Positions 11,791 through 22,600 are shown, counted from the stretch's first letter. The stretch is DNA of 64,000 bases from Diadema setosum (GCA_033980235.1 CM067070.1:2824978-2888977); one strand, 5' to 3'. The notes: a model not told the origin generated them from the letters alone. Program-made: numbers and translations.

Positions 11791-11832
<42 letters not shown>
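11748..11832. repeat. (GT)n and (TA)n compound microsatellite
   Basis: A GT run to about 11790 passes directly into a TA run that ends at the palindromic element at 11834. The palindrome was inserted in a TA tract, which resumes on its other side. Confidence 0.95.
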
Positions 11833-11833
<1 letters not shown>

Positions 11834-11835
<2 letters not shown>

Positions 11836-12758
11836 GGGTGCTCCCCCCCCCCCAAAAAAAAAAAAAGTATATATATATAAAAAAAGCGGAACGGTGGATT
11901 TTCAGTACCTTGCGTTCTAAAAGTGATTATTTTTTGACATCATTAGAAAGATGGTTACAGCTCGTTATTCCGAAGGTTCGTTATTCCGAAGGCTCTTTAT
12001 TCCTAAGATTCGTTATTCCGAAGGTTCATTGTTCCGAATTTCATTTTCGGATTAACCGATCTTCGGAATAACGAACCTTCGGAAAAACGCCACAAATTTT
12101 CGGATTAACGAACCCCTTTTCATTTTCGGATTAACGAACCTCTAGGTATAGGGAATTTGCGTGTTTCGGATTAACGATCCTTCGGAACAACGAACCTTCG
12201 GAATAGCGAACCTTCGGAATAACGAACAGCACCAAAAAAGATCTTCAGCAGAAGACAATGATACCAAAACCATTACATTTGGTTTAGAACTATTTATTAT
12301 ACTCCAAATTCTGTAAATGCAGACATTTTCAAATTTCGCTGGATTTTTGCGACGTATAAGCGAAGAATTCGGGTGCGACACGCGTTCCATATACGGTGTA
12401 TTGTGTAAGCCCGTTGATCATGTCAACAAAAATACAGCTTTCACATTGGGCGCGGGGAAGGAAAAACCATGTGTGTGCGCGCCCATTGTGAAAGCTGTGT
12501 CTTTCGTTGACATGAATCGACGGGCTTACACAATACACCGTATGGAACGCGTGTCGCACCCCAAATCCTTCGCTCATTTGAATTCGAAATTAAAAAATTA
12601 CTGCATTTACAGAATTGGGTGTAGAATGAAAAGTTCTGCACCAAATTTAATGATTTTGGTATCCATATCTTCTGCGGAACATGCTCTTGTTAATAATATC
12701 AAAAAATATATCACTTTTAGAATGCAAGGTACTGAAAATCTTTTTATGGGACACCCGG
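11834..12758. mobile_element. Fold-back element with CCGGGTG ends in a TA tract
   Basis: The ends are TA-CCGGGTG and CACCCGG-TA, and almost the whole 925 bp forms one imperfect palindrome. Matching arm blocks include GATTTTCAGTACCTTGC with TTCTAAAAGTGAT near both ends, and GTGCGACACGCGTTCCATA with TGTATTGTGTAAGCCCG near the centre. The turn is at about 12455-12485. A TTCGTTATTCCG array interrupts the left arm at about 11960-12236. TA targeting and the CCGGGTGTCCCA-type end suggest the Tc1/mariner group, but no transposase is present. Confidence 0.8.
11960..12236 (-). repeat. Inverted TTCGTTATTCCGAAGG array nested in the fold-back element
   Basis: Read on the minus strand, this repeats the array at 10596-10770: the same GGTGCTGTTCGTTATTCC start, the same ACACGCAAATTCCCTATACC spacer and the same sequence of ATTCC and AATCC units. 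It is longer and ends near an AACGAGCTGTAACCA segment that also follows array remnants at 15690 and 36625. The right arm of the host palindrome lacks it, which identifies it as a later insertion. Confidence 0.85.
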
Positions 12759-12763
12759 TATAT

Positions 12764-12769
12764 ATATAA

Positions 12770-12832
<63 letters not shown>
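12764..12832. repeat. (TA)n microsatellite
   Basis: A TA dinucleotide run with two AAA interruptions. It continues the TA tract that flanks the fold-back element on its other side. Confidence 0.95.
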
Positions 12833-12837
<5 letters not shown>

Positions 12838-12894
12838 ATACAATGTATAATATGTAGTAATTTTTATGACTGTCTGTTCTATACGGAAACCTGG

Positions 12895-13065
12895 ATACAT
12901 ACTCGAGCAGGATTCGAAGCTGCGACCTCCTGATCATCGGACATGCGTCTTCTCGACTAGACGACCATTCATTAAATTATATAATTAATTTACATACACA
13001 CGCAGAACCTGTTGCATGCTGTGATCAGAGGGTTGCAGGTTCGAATCGTGTTATGCTTGAGTATG
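12895..13065. repeat. Inverted pair of tRNA-like SINE heads
   Basis: On the minus strand 12895-12965 contains a tRNA-like pattern: CGTCTAGTCGAGAAGACGC resembles an A box, and CAGCTTCGAATCCTGC resembles a B box. On the plus strand 13012-13065 carries a second B-box segment, GCAGGTTCGAATCGTG. Both lie in duplicated DNA, with partners at 36085-36233 and, for the right half, 41424-41472. The acceptor stems do not pair well, so I read these as tRNA-derived SINE remnants and not as tRNA genes. Confidence 0.6.
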
Positions 13066-13216
13066 TATGCCCCTGATTTGATATCATGAGTACTACCCGA
13101 GAGTGATCAACTCAGTGCTTATCTACCTCGATGTAGGGCAATTTGTGGATTTGCTGCAAAATTAATTTACTTTAGTGATTGTCTATGCACTTTTGCTGTA
13201 GGCCTATTCTTAATAT

Positions 13217-15453
13217 TGTAGGGAGGTGGGGGCCGAATAGGGGCGGATGATGAGAGAGAAATATGGAGAAGGGCGAGATGATGTGCTGAAGACGGTGTGG
13301 GTGTATGATGTGTGTCTATGATGGAGATGGTTGTACGGCACGCGGGTTCGGGTGGGAGGTCGTGCAGTCAATAAAGACAAACACTCGACAGGAGTCCTGT
13401 GAACAGCAAGCAGAGAGGTCTCTTTTATTAACTCATAATAAAGTCACAATACAATTACAGCTCCTAAAATGTACTTTAGGAGAACCCTATGTGCACATCA
13501 TCAAATCCGCACATGTTTAACACCAAAACAACTCATTCATTATAACACACAGATACCAAGTGAGTTATTGTCTCTATAACTATATAAATCCAAAGTGGAG
13601 TATCAATAATAGTATCATAACTAGTGAAAGCATCTACCATATAATCAGCTGTATGTGACATAAATCTCTCTCTCTCTGTGTTATTTCACTTATCATGACT
13701 GTTAAAAACCATTTATAATACATTAAACAGACTGTAAATGGCTGGGTACAATAATGTTGTGGAACCATTTGATACAATGTAAATGTGTTGTAACAATATC
13801 TGCTTTTTGAGACCCATATCTTACAACACTGTGATGTTTATTCACACAAAGGGCTCACTCTATGGAATAAATCATACTCTCCACACTTCATGATAAGCAG
13901 CCAGTGTCATGTCCACTATGTTAGTGGAATGTCAGACCCCATATAGTAGAATAAAGGCTTTTTACATGTGTGACTACCAGTCCTTGCATATACATATACA
14001 ATACATATCTTATTCATCATTATTTGTGAAAAGAATAATACCTGTTTTGTTTTAGAGTCCAGCAAAGATCTGACTCAAACTATGCCATTTTGTTTAAATG
14101 ATAATAAAAACAAGAGACAGCAGTTCTCTCTTCACTGATCTGAATTGCTGAACAATTTACCAGAGCCTGAATGTATCCTATTATTAACACTTTCACATAA
14201 CCCTTCTATAAGATCATCTTTGCTCTTAGATAAAAGTCATGCGATATCATATGGATAAATCCTCTCTTCCACCAACCATTCCTAACATCTGCAGATCACT
14301 TCGTCACAGTCAAATCACCTATCCCTACTCAAAACAATTACAATCACACATCTGATCCATATAGGTCCCACTACATCAAATCTGGAATGTCAGCAAGATA
14401 AGATGGGGGTATAATAATGCTGAAAAATTACATTATACCCAACTACTGCGGATCTTACAACTTTAGATCACAGGGTATACCAACTATGAAAAACAAATGC
14501 AAATCTACACAATGTCTCAGCATAACAAACCTTAAATGATGGTAACGGCAGTGCAATACACCTGTATTCTTAACTCCTCCATTGTGTGTGTCAAAACTAT
14601 TATGATCGATACTCAGGTAGCTTCTTAAATCTCTTGCTAGACGACACACTTACAAGATACTCTAGTCCCTATCAATACAGAATCTTACTCTATTAGGGGA
14701 AGCAAAAGGAATAATATTCCCTGTTACAACCTCAGTGGTATTACATCATAAACCCACAACACTGTACATCTGACTCTATCTCTAAACTCTTCCACCTTGG
14801 ATGCATTATCAAAATGTAGTATAGGTAAATAGCTTCCATCAAAAAACCATCAACTCAGCATCTTATCACACTATTATAGGCGCCCCATACTGCACAGCAC
14901 CATGTAATACCAGAGTACACAGATCCGCGCTAAACGCCCTATACTGTTACACAGCGCTACATAATACACTGTTCAGTACCGTAATTGGTCACGTACACAA
15001 ACCTACGCAGGCCTGCAGCCCTTGCATTGTACTACTGCACTACGAATACATTGTGCGCACAAGACTACGGCAGCCGCAATTAGCTACATACGCCCGTACA
15101 CACAACATACGTCCGTAGACCGGCTTAACACAGGTACGTACATACATAAGTTACCGTGCATTCAGTGCCACTGAACAAATCCACCATCAACCAAGACAAA
15201 TAGAATGGCTTCATGTAAATTCTGACAAACACTCTCACTCCACATAATATGCCTGTTTGGCCCTTAAAACTCTTCATATCAATTACCAATACTGATAATA
15301 CAGCACCATAACATCTAAGCACTGAAATTCTTGTATAATTTGCGACGTTCTCATTTTCATCAACTCACCTGTGAACAGCAAGCAGAGAGGTGCCTGCCAC
15401 ATGGGGGCGCCCCTCTGTTGCTGACGTCTCTACATAATTAGTACATCCCCACA
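13217..15453 (+). mobile_element. LTR-like insertion split by a 1.95-kb segment between 24-bp direct repeats
   Basis: The insertion begins TGTAGGGAGG and ends ATCCCCACA, with ATAT duplicated at both flanks (13213-13216, 15454-15457). The duplicated blocks B (36380) and C (41627) lack it. A polyadenylation-type AATAAA lies at 13370-13375. The 24-bp sequence CCTGTGAACAGCAAGCAGAG+AGGT occurs at 13396-13419 and exactly again at 15368-15391. Collapsing the two repeats would leave a normal-looking LTR of about 265 bp. The enclosed segment (13420-15367) has no recognisable coding domains and no terminal inverted repeats. It could be a solo LTR with a nested insertion, or an unusual element whose ends are partial LTRs. 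Confidence 0.65.
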
Positions 15454-15457
15454 ATAT

Positions 15458-16229
15458 CATTCGGAAGTAAAACTTGTTTTTCGCTTATTTTCTTTTTTCC
15501 CTCTCATTTACATTGTTTCTGCAAAAATATTTGCTGCTGGTCCGATATAACTATATAAGAGACCTTGAACTCAAGCCGTTCATTTATCTTCTTTCTGGTT
15601 TGATTGCTTTTACAACCAACAAAGTTCGAAAGCAAATGCCACTCCTCGCAATAACTAATCTTTGAAGTAACGAATCTTCGGAACAACGATACTTCTTAAA
15701 AACGAGCTGTAACCAGTTGGTTTATCATCTGATGGCGTCCTGACGGGGTGCCTGGACGCGATAGGTGGTACATTTTTTTTTTCATCTTTTTTTTAAATTT
15801 TTCAGCGCGAAAAAGTGCGTGGTCAGCATATCCAGTATATGAGCATAACAAACAAACAAGATACTTGGCTAACCCAGATACATGAACTAAGACACACCTC
15901 AATACGAAATCAATGCACAGCTCTCGACCAATGAGATCGCTTATTTTTTTTCTCACCCCTCTCCATAATACATTTTGTTTTGCGCGAAATATCGCGTGAC
16001 AAAAAACAAACAAACCCAAAACCAAATACCTTGAGCCTGCTAATGCCTACAATTTTGGCACATTCTGTTGATGTGCCGAAAAGGATAAAAACAAAAAAAA
16101 TAGGTCATAGCAAGCATAACGTCTTGGCATCTTAAAGAGGACTGACGTGCATTGTGCTGGAGAATTTTGTGCATCAAACGCAGAGTGAAAAACTTTTAAC
16201 TGGAAAGCTGCTCATCTGTGGAACAATCA
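15458..16229 (+). promoter_or_regulatory. Conserved 5' flank and leader of SGNH copy A
   Basis: This interval aligns with 36391-37107 and 41633-42371. In copies A and C it ends at the ATG of an SGNH-like gene, so it should hold the promoter and 5' leader. The most conserved parts are TGATGGCGTCCTGACGGGG (15732), the GGATAAAAACA segment (16082), the CAAACGCAGAGTGAAAAAC segment (16178) and CTGGAAAGCTGCTCATCTGTG just before the start. GGATAAAAA is a possible weak TATA-like box. Remnants of the TTCGTTATTCC array at 15660-15690 lie inside. Function is inferred only from position and conservation. Confidence 0.5.
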
Positions 16230-19200
16230 ATGGCCAACCAAGGTAAGTTGTAAAAACAGAGGACACACTTTTTTTCAAGTATCTTGATAGTTCTACACAC
16301 CTGATTTGTAATATCACAGATGAGGTGTATTTCTTTATCTATTCATTTAGTTATTTAGTAATTTAACAATCTATTTATTTATCTATTCATATTTATTCAT
16401 TTATTTATGATTTTTTAGGCATTGACAATTATGCCAGTGTCCGGCGCTCTAATCTCTGTTGTTGTAAGTATGGTTGGTTGCGCTTCAACTAAAGTATTAT
16501 AAACACAAGTACATTACGTGCTTTACGCGTGTACCGATCTAAAAAAATTACTTGCATTTATGATGGTAGATTGTATTTTGGCACAAAAAAAGACCCATCG
16601 GAGTTGTTGTCAGCGTCTTTCTTTTTTATCGGGCGTAATCAAGTATGTGGTTATTGAATACTTGAAGAGTTTGTTTGCAAAAAACGATAAGTCCATATTT
16701 GCCAAATGGAGATATTTGCGATTAAAGGTCAAGAAAAATAAAGAGAATAATAAGAAAATTTTTGCTTCTTTTGACCATAACTTCAGAAATATACCTTTAT
16801 ATGTACTGACCAATATATCATTTAAAAGGTATTATTTTGTACATTATGACAGAAATCGTACTTCAAAATCTTCAAAAATGGACTTATCGGTTTTTGCAAA
16901 CAAACCCTTCACTTCTAGTATCATACGGCATACTGTCACTCTCATGAGACCACTAAAGGGGGTCACCAGTGCATTGGGCGGTACATTACAACTTGGCGTC
17001 TTTGAAGCAGCAGTTCAGTCTTTCTTTCGTGCCTAAAAGAGAGAAGTGATTTCATGATTAATTTATATAAAGTTCAATATTTTATTTTAATTAAATTGTA
17101 TTTTTGTGTATTTTAATGTTTGGCATTTTGTTCTATTTTTTTTTTTTCAAATCGTACAAACCTCGGCCATTTCGTTCTTTTCGATGGAATTTGCTTTGGT
17201 CATTATACTTCATCGTAGGCCTATATGTCTACATGAGGAGTTTGATGCTCAAGAGGAATGAAGTGGCAAGAAAACTTGTGAGGGAATAAAAGACTATGAA
17301 GTGTTCAGAAAAAAATAATGGAATCTCTTTCCAATCTGTGAAGATGTACGCGTACGTGATAGGATAATAGTGGCTAACATTCCATTGACTCTTTAATGCC
17401 CAGTGCTCCAAGCCGCCATTTTCTATGTATGATTTCCTTGAAAATACAGAAATGAAATCAAACTGAACTGAAATGAAAAAAGAAAATGTTTACTTGACAA
17501 CATGTATCGATTCGTAATACCCTGATCATCACTTATTTCCACAAAGAATATCTCAATATAAGTTATAGGAAGAGAATACTGATGCATATGAGAGTGCTGT
17601 AAGAAGCTGGTGTGAATTGTCACCCTCTGCACTGGTGATCTACATTTTTATTGTACATGTCGAGAAACGAACCGAGCGTGATTCGAACCTGTGATCTACT
17701 GTTTCTGGGTGTATCACCCTTATATTTAATAACAATGCTCAAAATTTTACAATGGCAATGTTTGGAAGAAGAAACAAATTTGTATGCGGTGAATAAAAAT
17801 ACATATGTTTATTTTTTGTAGACATGCACCAAAAACAAGTGAAAGAGAGAGAGAAAAAAAATGTAAACCCGGCCCCTTGCATAAATGATGAGCATTTACT
17901 GATTACAAGTCAACATGAAAATGTAGAATCAAAATCTGATAAAATTGAATAAGATAGACAGAGTATGAATAATTACGTAATACAGTTAATGATTTAAACA
18001 AAATGTTGAAGAAGGGATATTTTAGTATTTTTTTAAATATATGAAGAGTTTGTTTGCAAAAACCGATAAGTCCAAAATTGTCAAATGGAGATATTTGCGG
18101 TTAAAGGTCAAGAAAAATAAAGAGAATAATAAGAAAATTTTTGCTCCTTTTGACCATAACTTCAAAATTGTACCTTTATATGTAGTGACCAATATATCAT
18201 TTAAAAGGTATTATTTTGTACTTTATGACAGAGACCGTACTTCAAAATCTTCAAAAATGGACTTATTGGTTTTTACAAACAAACTCTTCATATTATTTTA
18301 AAGCTTAATGTAAGACGGTATGAATGAAACAATTAAGTGATGTAACTAATTAGAAATTTATCGTATACTCATAGAAGATAAATGTGAAGTAATATATTTC
18401 AATTTTATTTGTGAAGAAATACGGGGAAAAGATGTGTAAGATTATATTGAATGGTAAAATCATAGTTCCCCCAGAAGAAACGTAACGTATGTTTTAATGA
18501 AAGGAATACCTGGAAATTTTGTTCTGAGTGAACTTGAATCACTTGATGAAAACGAAGAATACTGTTATTGATGAAATGCACCAAAGATTGCTTAAAGAAG
18601 TGGTAGAGATGAAGATTGGGCTTTTAACTTTTTGTGAGATACCAAGAAACCACTTATGAAATGGTACAGAGAATACTATTCTAAGAGGAATTCAAAGTTT
18701 ATTTAATGAAAATCGGTTTTTGAATGTCATCTGTATACGGTGGCCATTTTTAAAAATGACTACCATGGCCGTTGAGCGCGCAATTTCCCATGGCTCAAAA
18801 TCAAGATTTATTTTGAATGTAATTTCCCACTTGTGAGCAGAATCTTATTGACTTTTCTTTTCTGCAATTAGCAAATATCATGCAAACATGGTATTTATAG
18901 CAGCCATTTTGAAAAATGGCTGCCATGGACGTTGAGGGCGCTACTTACAATGGCCCAATATCTAAATTCAATCTTAACGTGTCTGTCAACCTGTGTACGA
19001 AATTTGGAGCTTTTATTACAAAATACACAATTCTTCGGCTATGCCGCTCCACTATGACGATGTTATTTTCTTCAAAGTAGAAGGGCGGGGGGGGGGGGGG
19101 TCTTCGTTGGTTTTATGGGCATCTCGAGGGCCAGACAGATGCGTGAATCTGTCATTCGTCACAGATAAATTAAAATAAATACAGCTGGATTTAGTTATGA

Positions 19201-20832
19201 TGCTGTAACATAATGGTCTCACCGCTGTATTTGTTTTTGAGATCCACCGTTCACTAAAAATAGGTTAAGAGGCACATTCTTTTGTCATTGTTGTAATTAT
19301 TATTATTTTATATATTAATATTATTATAATCATTATTACTACTATTATTTCTAGTTGTAGTATCATTATGATTATCTGTAGTTTATAATAAGAAATATAA
19401 ATAATGAGAGAATCGTGACGGTCTTAAGCTCAAAGTACTTTAATATACCAAATAAAATGTTAATAACATGCAATCTATTTGTTTGTTTGTTGTTTTTATT
19501 TTTTGCAGCTTCATTATAATCCAAACATATTTTATTAAATGCGGATGGAAGGAAAGAGATGTTAACGTAACGAAAAAAAAAACAAAAAACATGGCACTCT
19601 TGTTTTTCTGGAGAATTGAAGAGGTGAAGAGTTTCATCTCCGATTACTCATAATCACAGAGACTAAATGATTTGAAAGAAATAGCAAAGGAAAATAATTT
19701 TTTACTAAAGGGGTAAACTAAAACAAAAAAAGATATGATAAAAAGAGAAGATAAACATAAATAATAGATCAAACCAGGCAAACCAAGCAAAATCATATGA
19801 CATATTGGGGGAAAAAAGACTGTGCCCTACAAGTGTGCTGTATCATAACCGTTCAAAATACTTGTTACAGATACTACTAAAGAAAGAATTAAAGGTCATT
19901 GGCCTATTTGGTAATAATTTGCCAGCAGGAAGACAAATTCATTATGTATACAGTGTGTATGGCATTGTACAACACCTGCGTAAGCTCGTACTTCTGACCC
20001 CACATACTTTGCTTGTAATCCTATTTGTATTGTATTTCTATGAACAGAGAAGACAATAATATGGATCGTCGGGGATGAAGCTGTGTGTCAAGCAGAAGAC
20101 CAAGCGAAGAAAACGGAAAATCTCGGCCAGAATCTCGGACTCAACGCTGCCGTTTTCTGGGCCGGAAAAGACCACTTGCGTTTCGGTGAAACAGAAAGCT
20201 TGATCAACGAAAAGAGACAACTTTGGCCTAATCCCACGATTCTAGTCCTACACGTGGGAAGAGAGGATTTAGTAAATCAGACCGTAAAGAGTGTTTCTTT
20301 CCAAAAGATAAGAGAAATCTGTGAAATAAAGCAACAGAATATCACAGTTGTGTGGTCAGACATACTGTACCAGGGTGATGAAGGGAACATGCAATCACAT
20401 CGACAATTATTAAATGAAGAAGGTAGAAAACGGGCAAGCAAGGCAATTAGTCACGATGGTATCACGCAGAGTGATCTAAACGAGAACGATTTGAAAGTAT
20501 TCATCAAAGACCTGAAGGATGATCTGGAAGACCTGCTGATACAAATGACATCGACTGCAGGTAATTAGAGTATGTAACATTTATTTTATTATCTGTTATT
20601 TGTTTTTAGCATAGGAAGGATTTGCAGTTATCAAACGCAACTAATCTGCTGGTATAAAATACGGCATCGGACGGATGTATTGATATTTTACTCATTGAAG
20701 ATGATGCTTTCGTTTACAGTAAATTTGAGTGATTCTGAAGGGTGCCACTTTCTGGGAAGTGAATTATCGCTAATTAATGAATTTGTAACCCTTGTGGGAA
20801 ATACGGAATCAGTCCTTTCACTTGCAAACTGA
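16230..20832 (+). CDS. SGNH-hydrolase-like gene, copy A (probably impaired)
   Basis: Exons: 16230-16242 (ATG, MANQ), 16419-16463, 20048-20562 and 20720-20832. Exon 3 carries the SGNH fold. It starts KTIIWIVGDEAV, where the usual GDS serine is Glu, followed by LVLHVGREDL in place of a GxND block and VVWSDILYQGD. The usual C-terminal Asp-x-x-His motif is not recognisable. Exon 3 alone reads to a TAG at 20566. A GTAATT donor after CTGCAG and an acceptor at 20718 join it in frame to exon 4 (VNLSDSEGCHF...LAN, stop at 20830). Joining exon 2 to exon 3 creates TAG, so unless another 5' exon is used the copy is broken. GAAGAG MITEs occupy its second intron. Active-site losses suggest a non-catalytic protein or a dying gene. 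Substrate is unknown. Confidence 0.55.
16664..16910 (+). mobile_element. GAAGAG MITE, copy 2
   Basis: A 247-bp copy with perfect ACTT target duplications (16660-16663, 16911-16914). The duplicated block C has the unoccupied site at about 42825-42850, where the same flanks meet directly. This confirms the element's ends and shows insertion after the duplication. It sits in intron 2 of SGNH copy A. An open frame (16518-17036) passes through the whole element, but this is not evidence of a gene. Confidence 0.92.
17640..17715 (-). repeat. tRNA-like repeat (partner 44365-44430)
   Basis: On the minus strand the sequence includes GATCACAGGTTCGAATCACG, a good tRNA B-box match, preceded by GGGTGATACACCC. 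The duplicated copy at 44365-44430 has changed the B box (ATGTTCTAATCACG). I do not see a full cloverleaf, so I treat this as a tRNA-derived repeat in the SGNH intron. Confidence 0.5.
18043..18289 (+). mobile_element. GAAGAG MITE, copy 3
   Basis: A 247-bp copy flanked by ATAT (18039-18042 and 18290-18293). The matching position in block C, near 44730, lacks it. An ATG formed across the left junction opens an 86-codon frame through the element. The translation is nearly the same as in copy 2, which reflects shared sequence and does not by itself show selection. Confidence 0.92.
18585..18740 (+). mobile_element. Partial TTAA-type palindromic MITE
   Basis: The segment carries the TGGTAGAGATGAAGATTGGGC end and the GAGATACCAAGAAACCACTTAT and AATGAAAATCGGTTTTTGAA blocks of the family at 5441 and 22020. 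In block C (about 45008) the same LINE-derived sequence continues uninterrupted through TTAAAG, giving the empty site. Only one arm is intact. Confidence 0.7.
18741..20040. other. SGNH copy A intron remainder
   Basis: AT-rich DNA with a duplicated motif: GGCAGCCATTTTGAAAAATGGC-like blocks at about 18740-18770 and 18898-18930. A G-run lies at 19087-19100. The stretch 19130-19230 aligns with 22990-23070 upstream of pseudogene B. No exon was found here. Confidence 0.4.
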
Positions 20833-20994
20833 GGAATTTGACAAAAAAAATATTTTTATTATTTCTACCGAAAACTAATACACATGCTAGAGCATTATTT
20901 AGGTTAAGAACTTTTATCACCACTTCTTGTTTTTATCAAATAGGAGATATTCAGGTGCAAAATGCATACAACTTTTGGAACTTAAGGTATATTT

Positions 20995-21225
20995 GAAGAG
21001 TTTGTTCGCAAACACCGATATGTCCATTTTTAAAGATTTTGAAGTACGGTCTCTGTCATAAAGTACAAAATAATATTGGTCACTACATATAAAGGTACAT
21101 TTTTGAAGTTATGGTCAATAAAAGCAAACATTTTCTTATTTTTCTCTTTATTTTTCTTGACCTTTAATCGCAAATATCTCCATTTGGCAAATATGGACTT
21201 ATCGGTTTTTGCGGACAAACTCTTC
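20995..21225 (-). mobile_element. GAAGAG MITE, copy 4 (inverted, internally deleted)
   Basis: A 231-bp copy in reverse orientation with ATTT target duplications (20991-20994 and 21226-21229). About 17 bp are missing near the TATATCATTTAAAAGG block. It lies just downstream of SGNH copy A exon 4. Confidence 0.9.
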
Positions 21226-21229
21226 ATTT

Positions 21230-22019
21230 ATTCAAAGACTATGTACATATAGAAAAGTTGATAAATAAATCTGGGAATGATGTTGGCACACTCAGCCTCA
21301 TATCCGGCGGCGTATATGATAAAAAGACTACGATCGCATACCCATAATGATTATATATTAGGAAAGTACCGTGTATGCTTATAAGAATTCCATGTATGGA
21401 CAGCGATAAACTTCAAAGAATGCATGACAATTCATTCATGTTCAATTACATTTTAAGCTGATTAATTTTCTACTTTTTGCAATCAATTTAGAATAAGGAA
21501 ATAGAATAGATTTTCGAAGAAGCGGTAATGGGGTGAAGATGGGGGAGAAAGGGGCGAAAATAACTTATATCAGCACACCAGTATACACTGCTCACAAAGG
21601 TTTATTATACATATGATTATACCGCATAAAGTCGAGAGTTCTTCAAATTTGAAATATCGAGCTGGAGTTAAATTTCCGGTGATCAGTTTTAAATTGGTGT
21701 TGAATTAACCGCTCGAGGTATCACTTCAAAATATAAAACTTTCTTTTGTTATTTTAGAAGGGTAATTGTTTGTTGCCCTTTTTGTTGATGTTGAACTTCA
21801 ACAAGATGAACAAGAACTTTTCGACAAAGTAGTTCCTGATGATTTTTGACCCCAAAAAAGTCGTAAAGACATTGACATCACAGTAACACCAGTTGGTGTG
21901 GTTTCCTTTCGCCACTTGATTAGTATTACATTACCACCCATGGTCTTCAATCTAACGCCAATATTTTTGCTGTGTATGTCTTAAGGGATCGTAATAGTTT
22001 CAGTTGAGACCTAACTACA
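21230..22019. other. No gene recognised
   Basis: AT-rich spacer between SGNH copies A and B with no splice-flanked open frame or classifiable repeat. Confidence 0.4.
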
Positions 22020-22600
22020 GGTTTCTAGCATTTTTTTTTTGCGAGATACTAAGAAACCTCTCATGAAAGGTGAAAGAAAATGTAATTTCAAGAGGAATTC
22101 ACCGTTTATTTGATGAAAATTGGTTTTGCATTGGCTGAGATATCCAAAATAAAGCGATCCTCATAAAATTCGGACTCACTTTTATTGCAGTCACTTTGTT
22201 TTACTCTGTTTTGGGATGTCTAAGCCATTCTTAAACCGATTTTCATCAGATAGACTTTGAAGTCCTCTTTAAATGGTATTCTCTGAGGTAATTCACCAAA
22301 AAAAAAATATCAAAAGCTCAATCCTCATCGTCACCTATACTATACCATCCCTTTAAAAGTAATGCATCGTATATAATTTGATGAAAATTGGTTTTGTATT
22401 GGCTGAGATATCCAAAACAAAGCGATCCTCATAAAAAGTTGGACTCACCTTTCATTGCAATCACTTTGTTTATTTGATAAAAATTGGTTTTTTATTGAAT
22501 GAGATATCCAAAAGAAAAAGTGGTAATAGATTCACACACAAAAAACTTAAAAGCCCAATCCTAATCGTCACCGATACTATATCATCCCTTTAAGAGTAAC
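22020..22600. repeat. Two tandem TTAA-type palindromic MITEs
   Basis: The block GAAAATTGGTTTTGTATTGG-CTGAGATATCC occurs several times, direct and inverted, and each unit ends in a CATCCCTTTAA terminus (about 22347-22357 and 22583-22593). After each terminus comes nearly the same sequence, AGTAATGCATCGTATAT and AGTAACGTATCGTATAT. The second unit may therefore have arisen by tandem duplication of element plus flank. It is related to 5441-5828. No coding content. Confidence 0.7.

Noticed and set aside
11694..12071. 125-codon open frame
   Set aside because: It is mostly translated (GT)n and (TA)n microsatellite.
12317..12769. 150-codon open frame
   Set aside because: It lies in the arms of the fold-back element and mirrors itself on the other strand.
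12895..13065. Functional tRNA genes
   Set aside because: B-box matches are good but the acceptor stems and full cloverleaf are not formed, and the copies are part of duplicated repeats.
16518..17036. 172-codon open frame as a gene
   Set aside because: It runs through a GAAGAG MITE inside the SGNH intron; block C lacks the middle part and the frame is not preserved.
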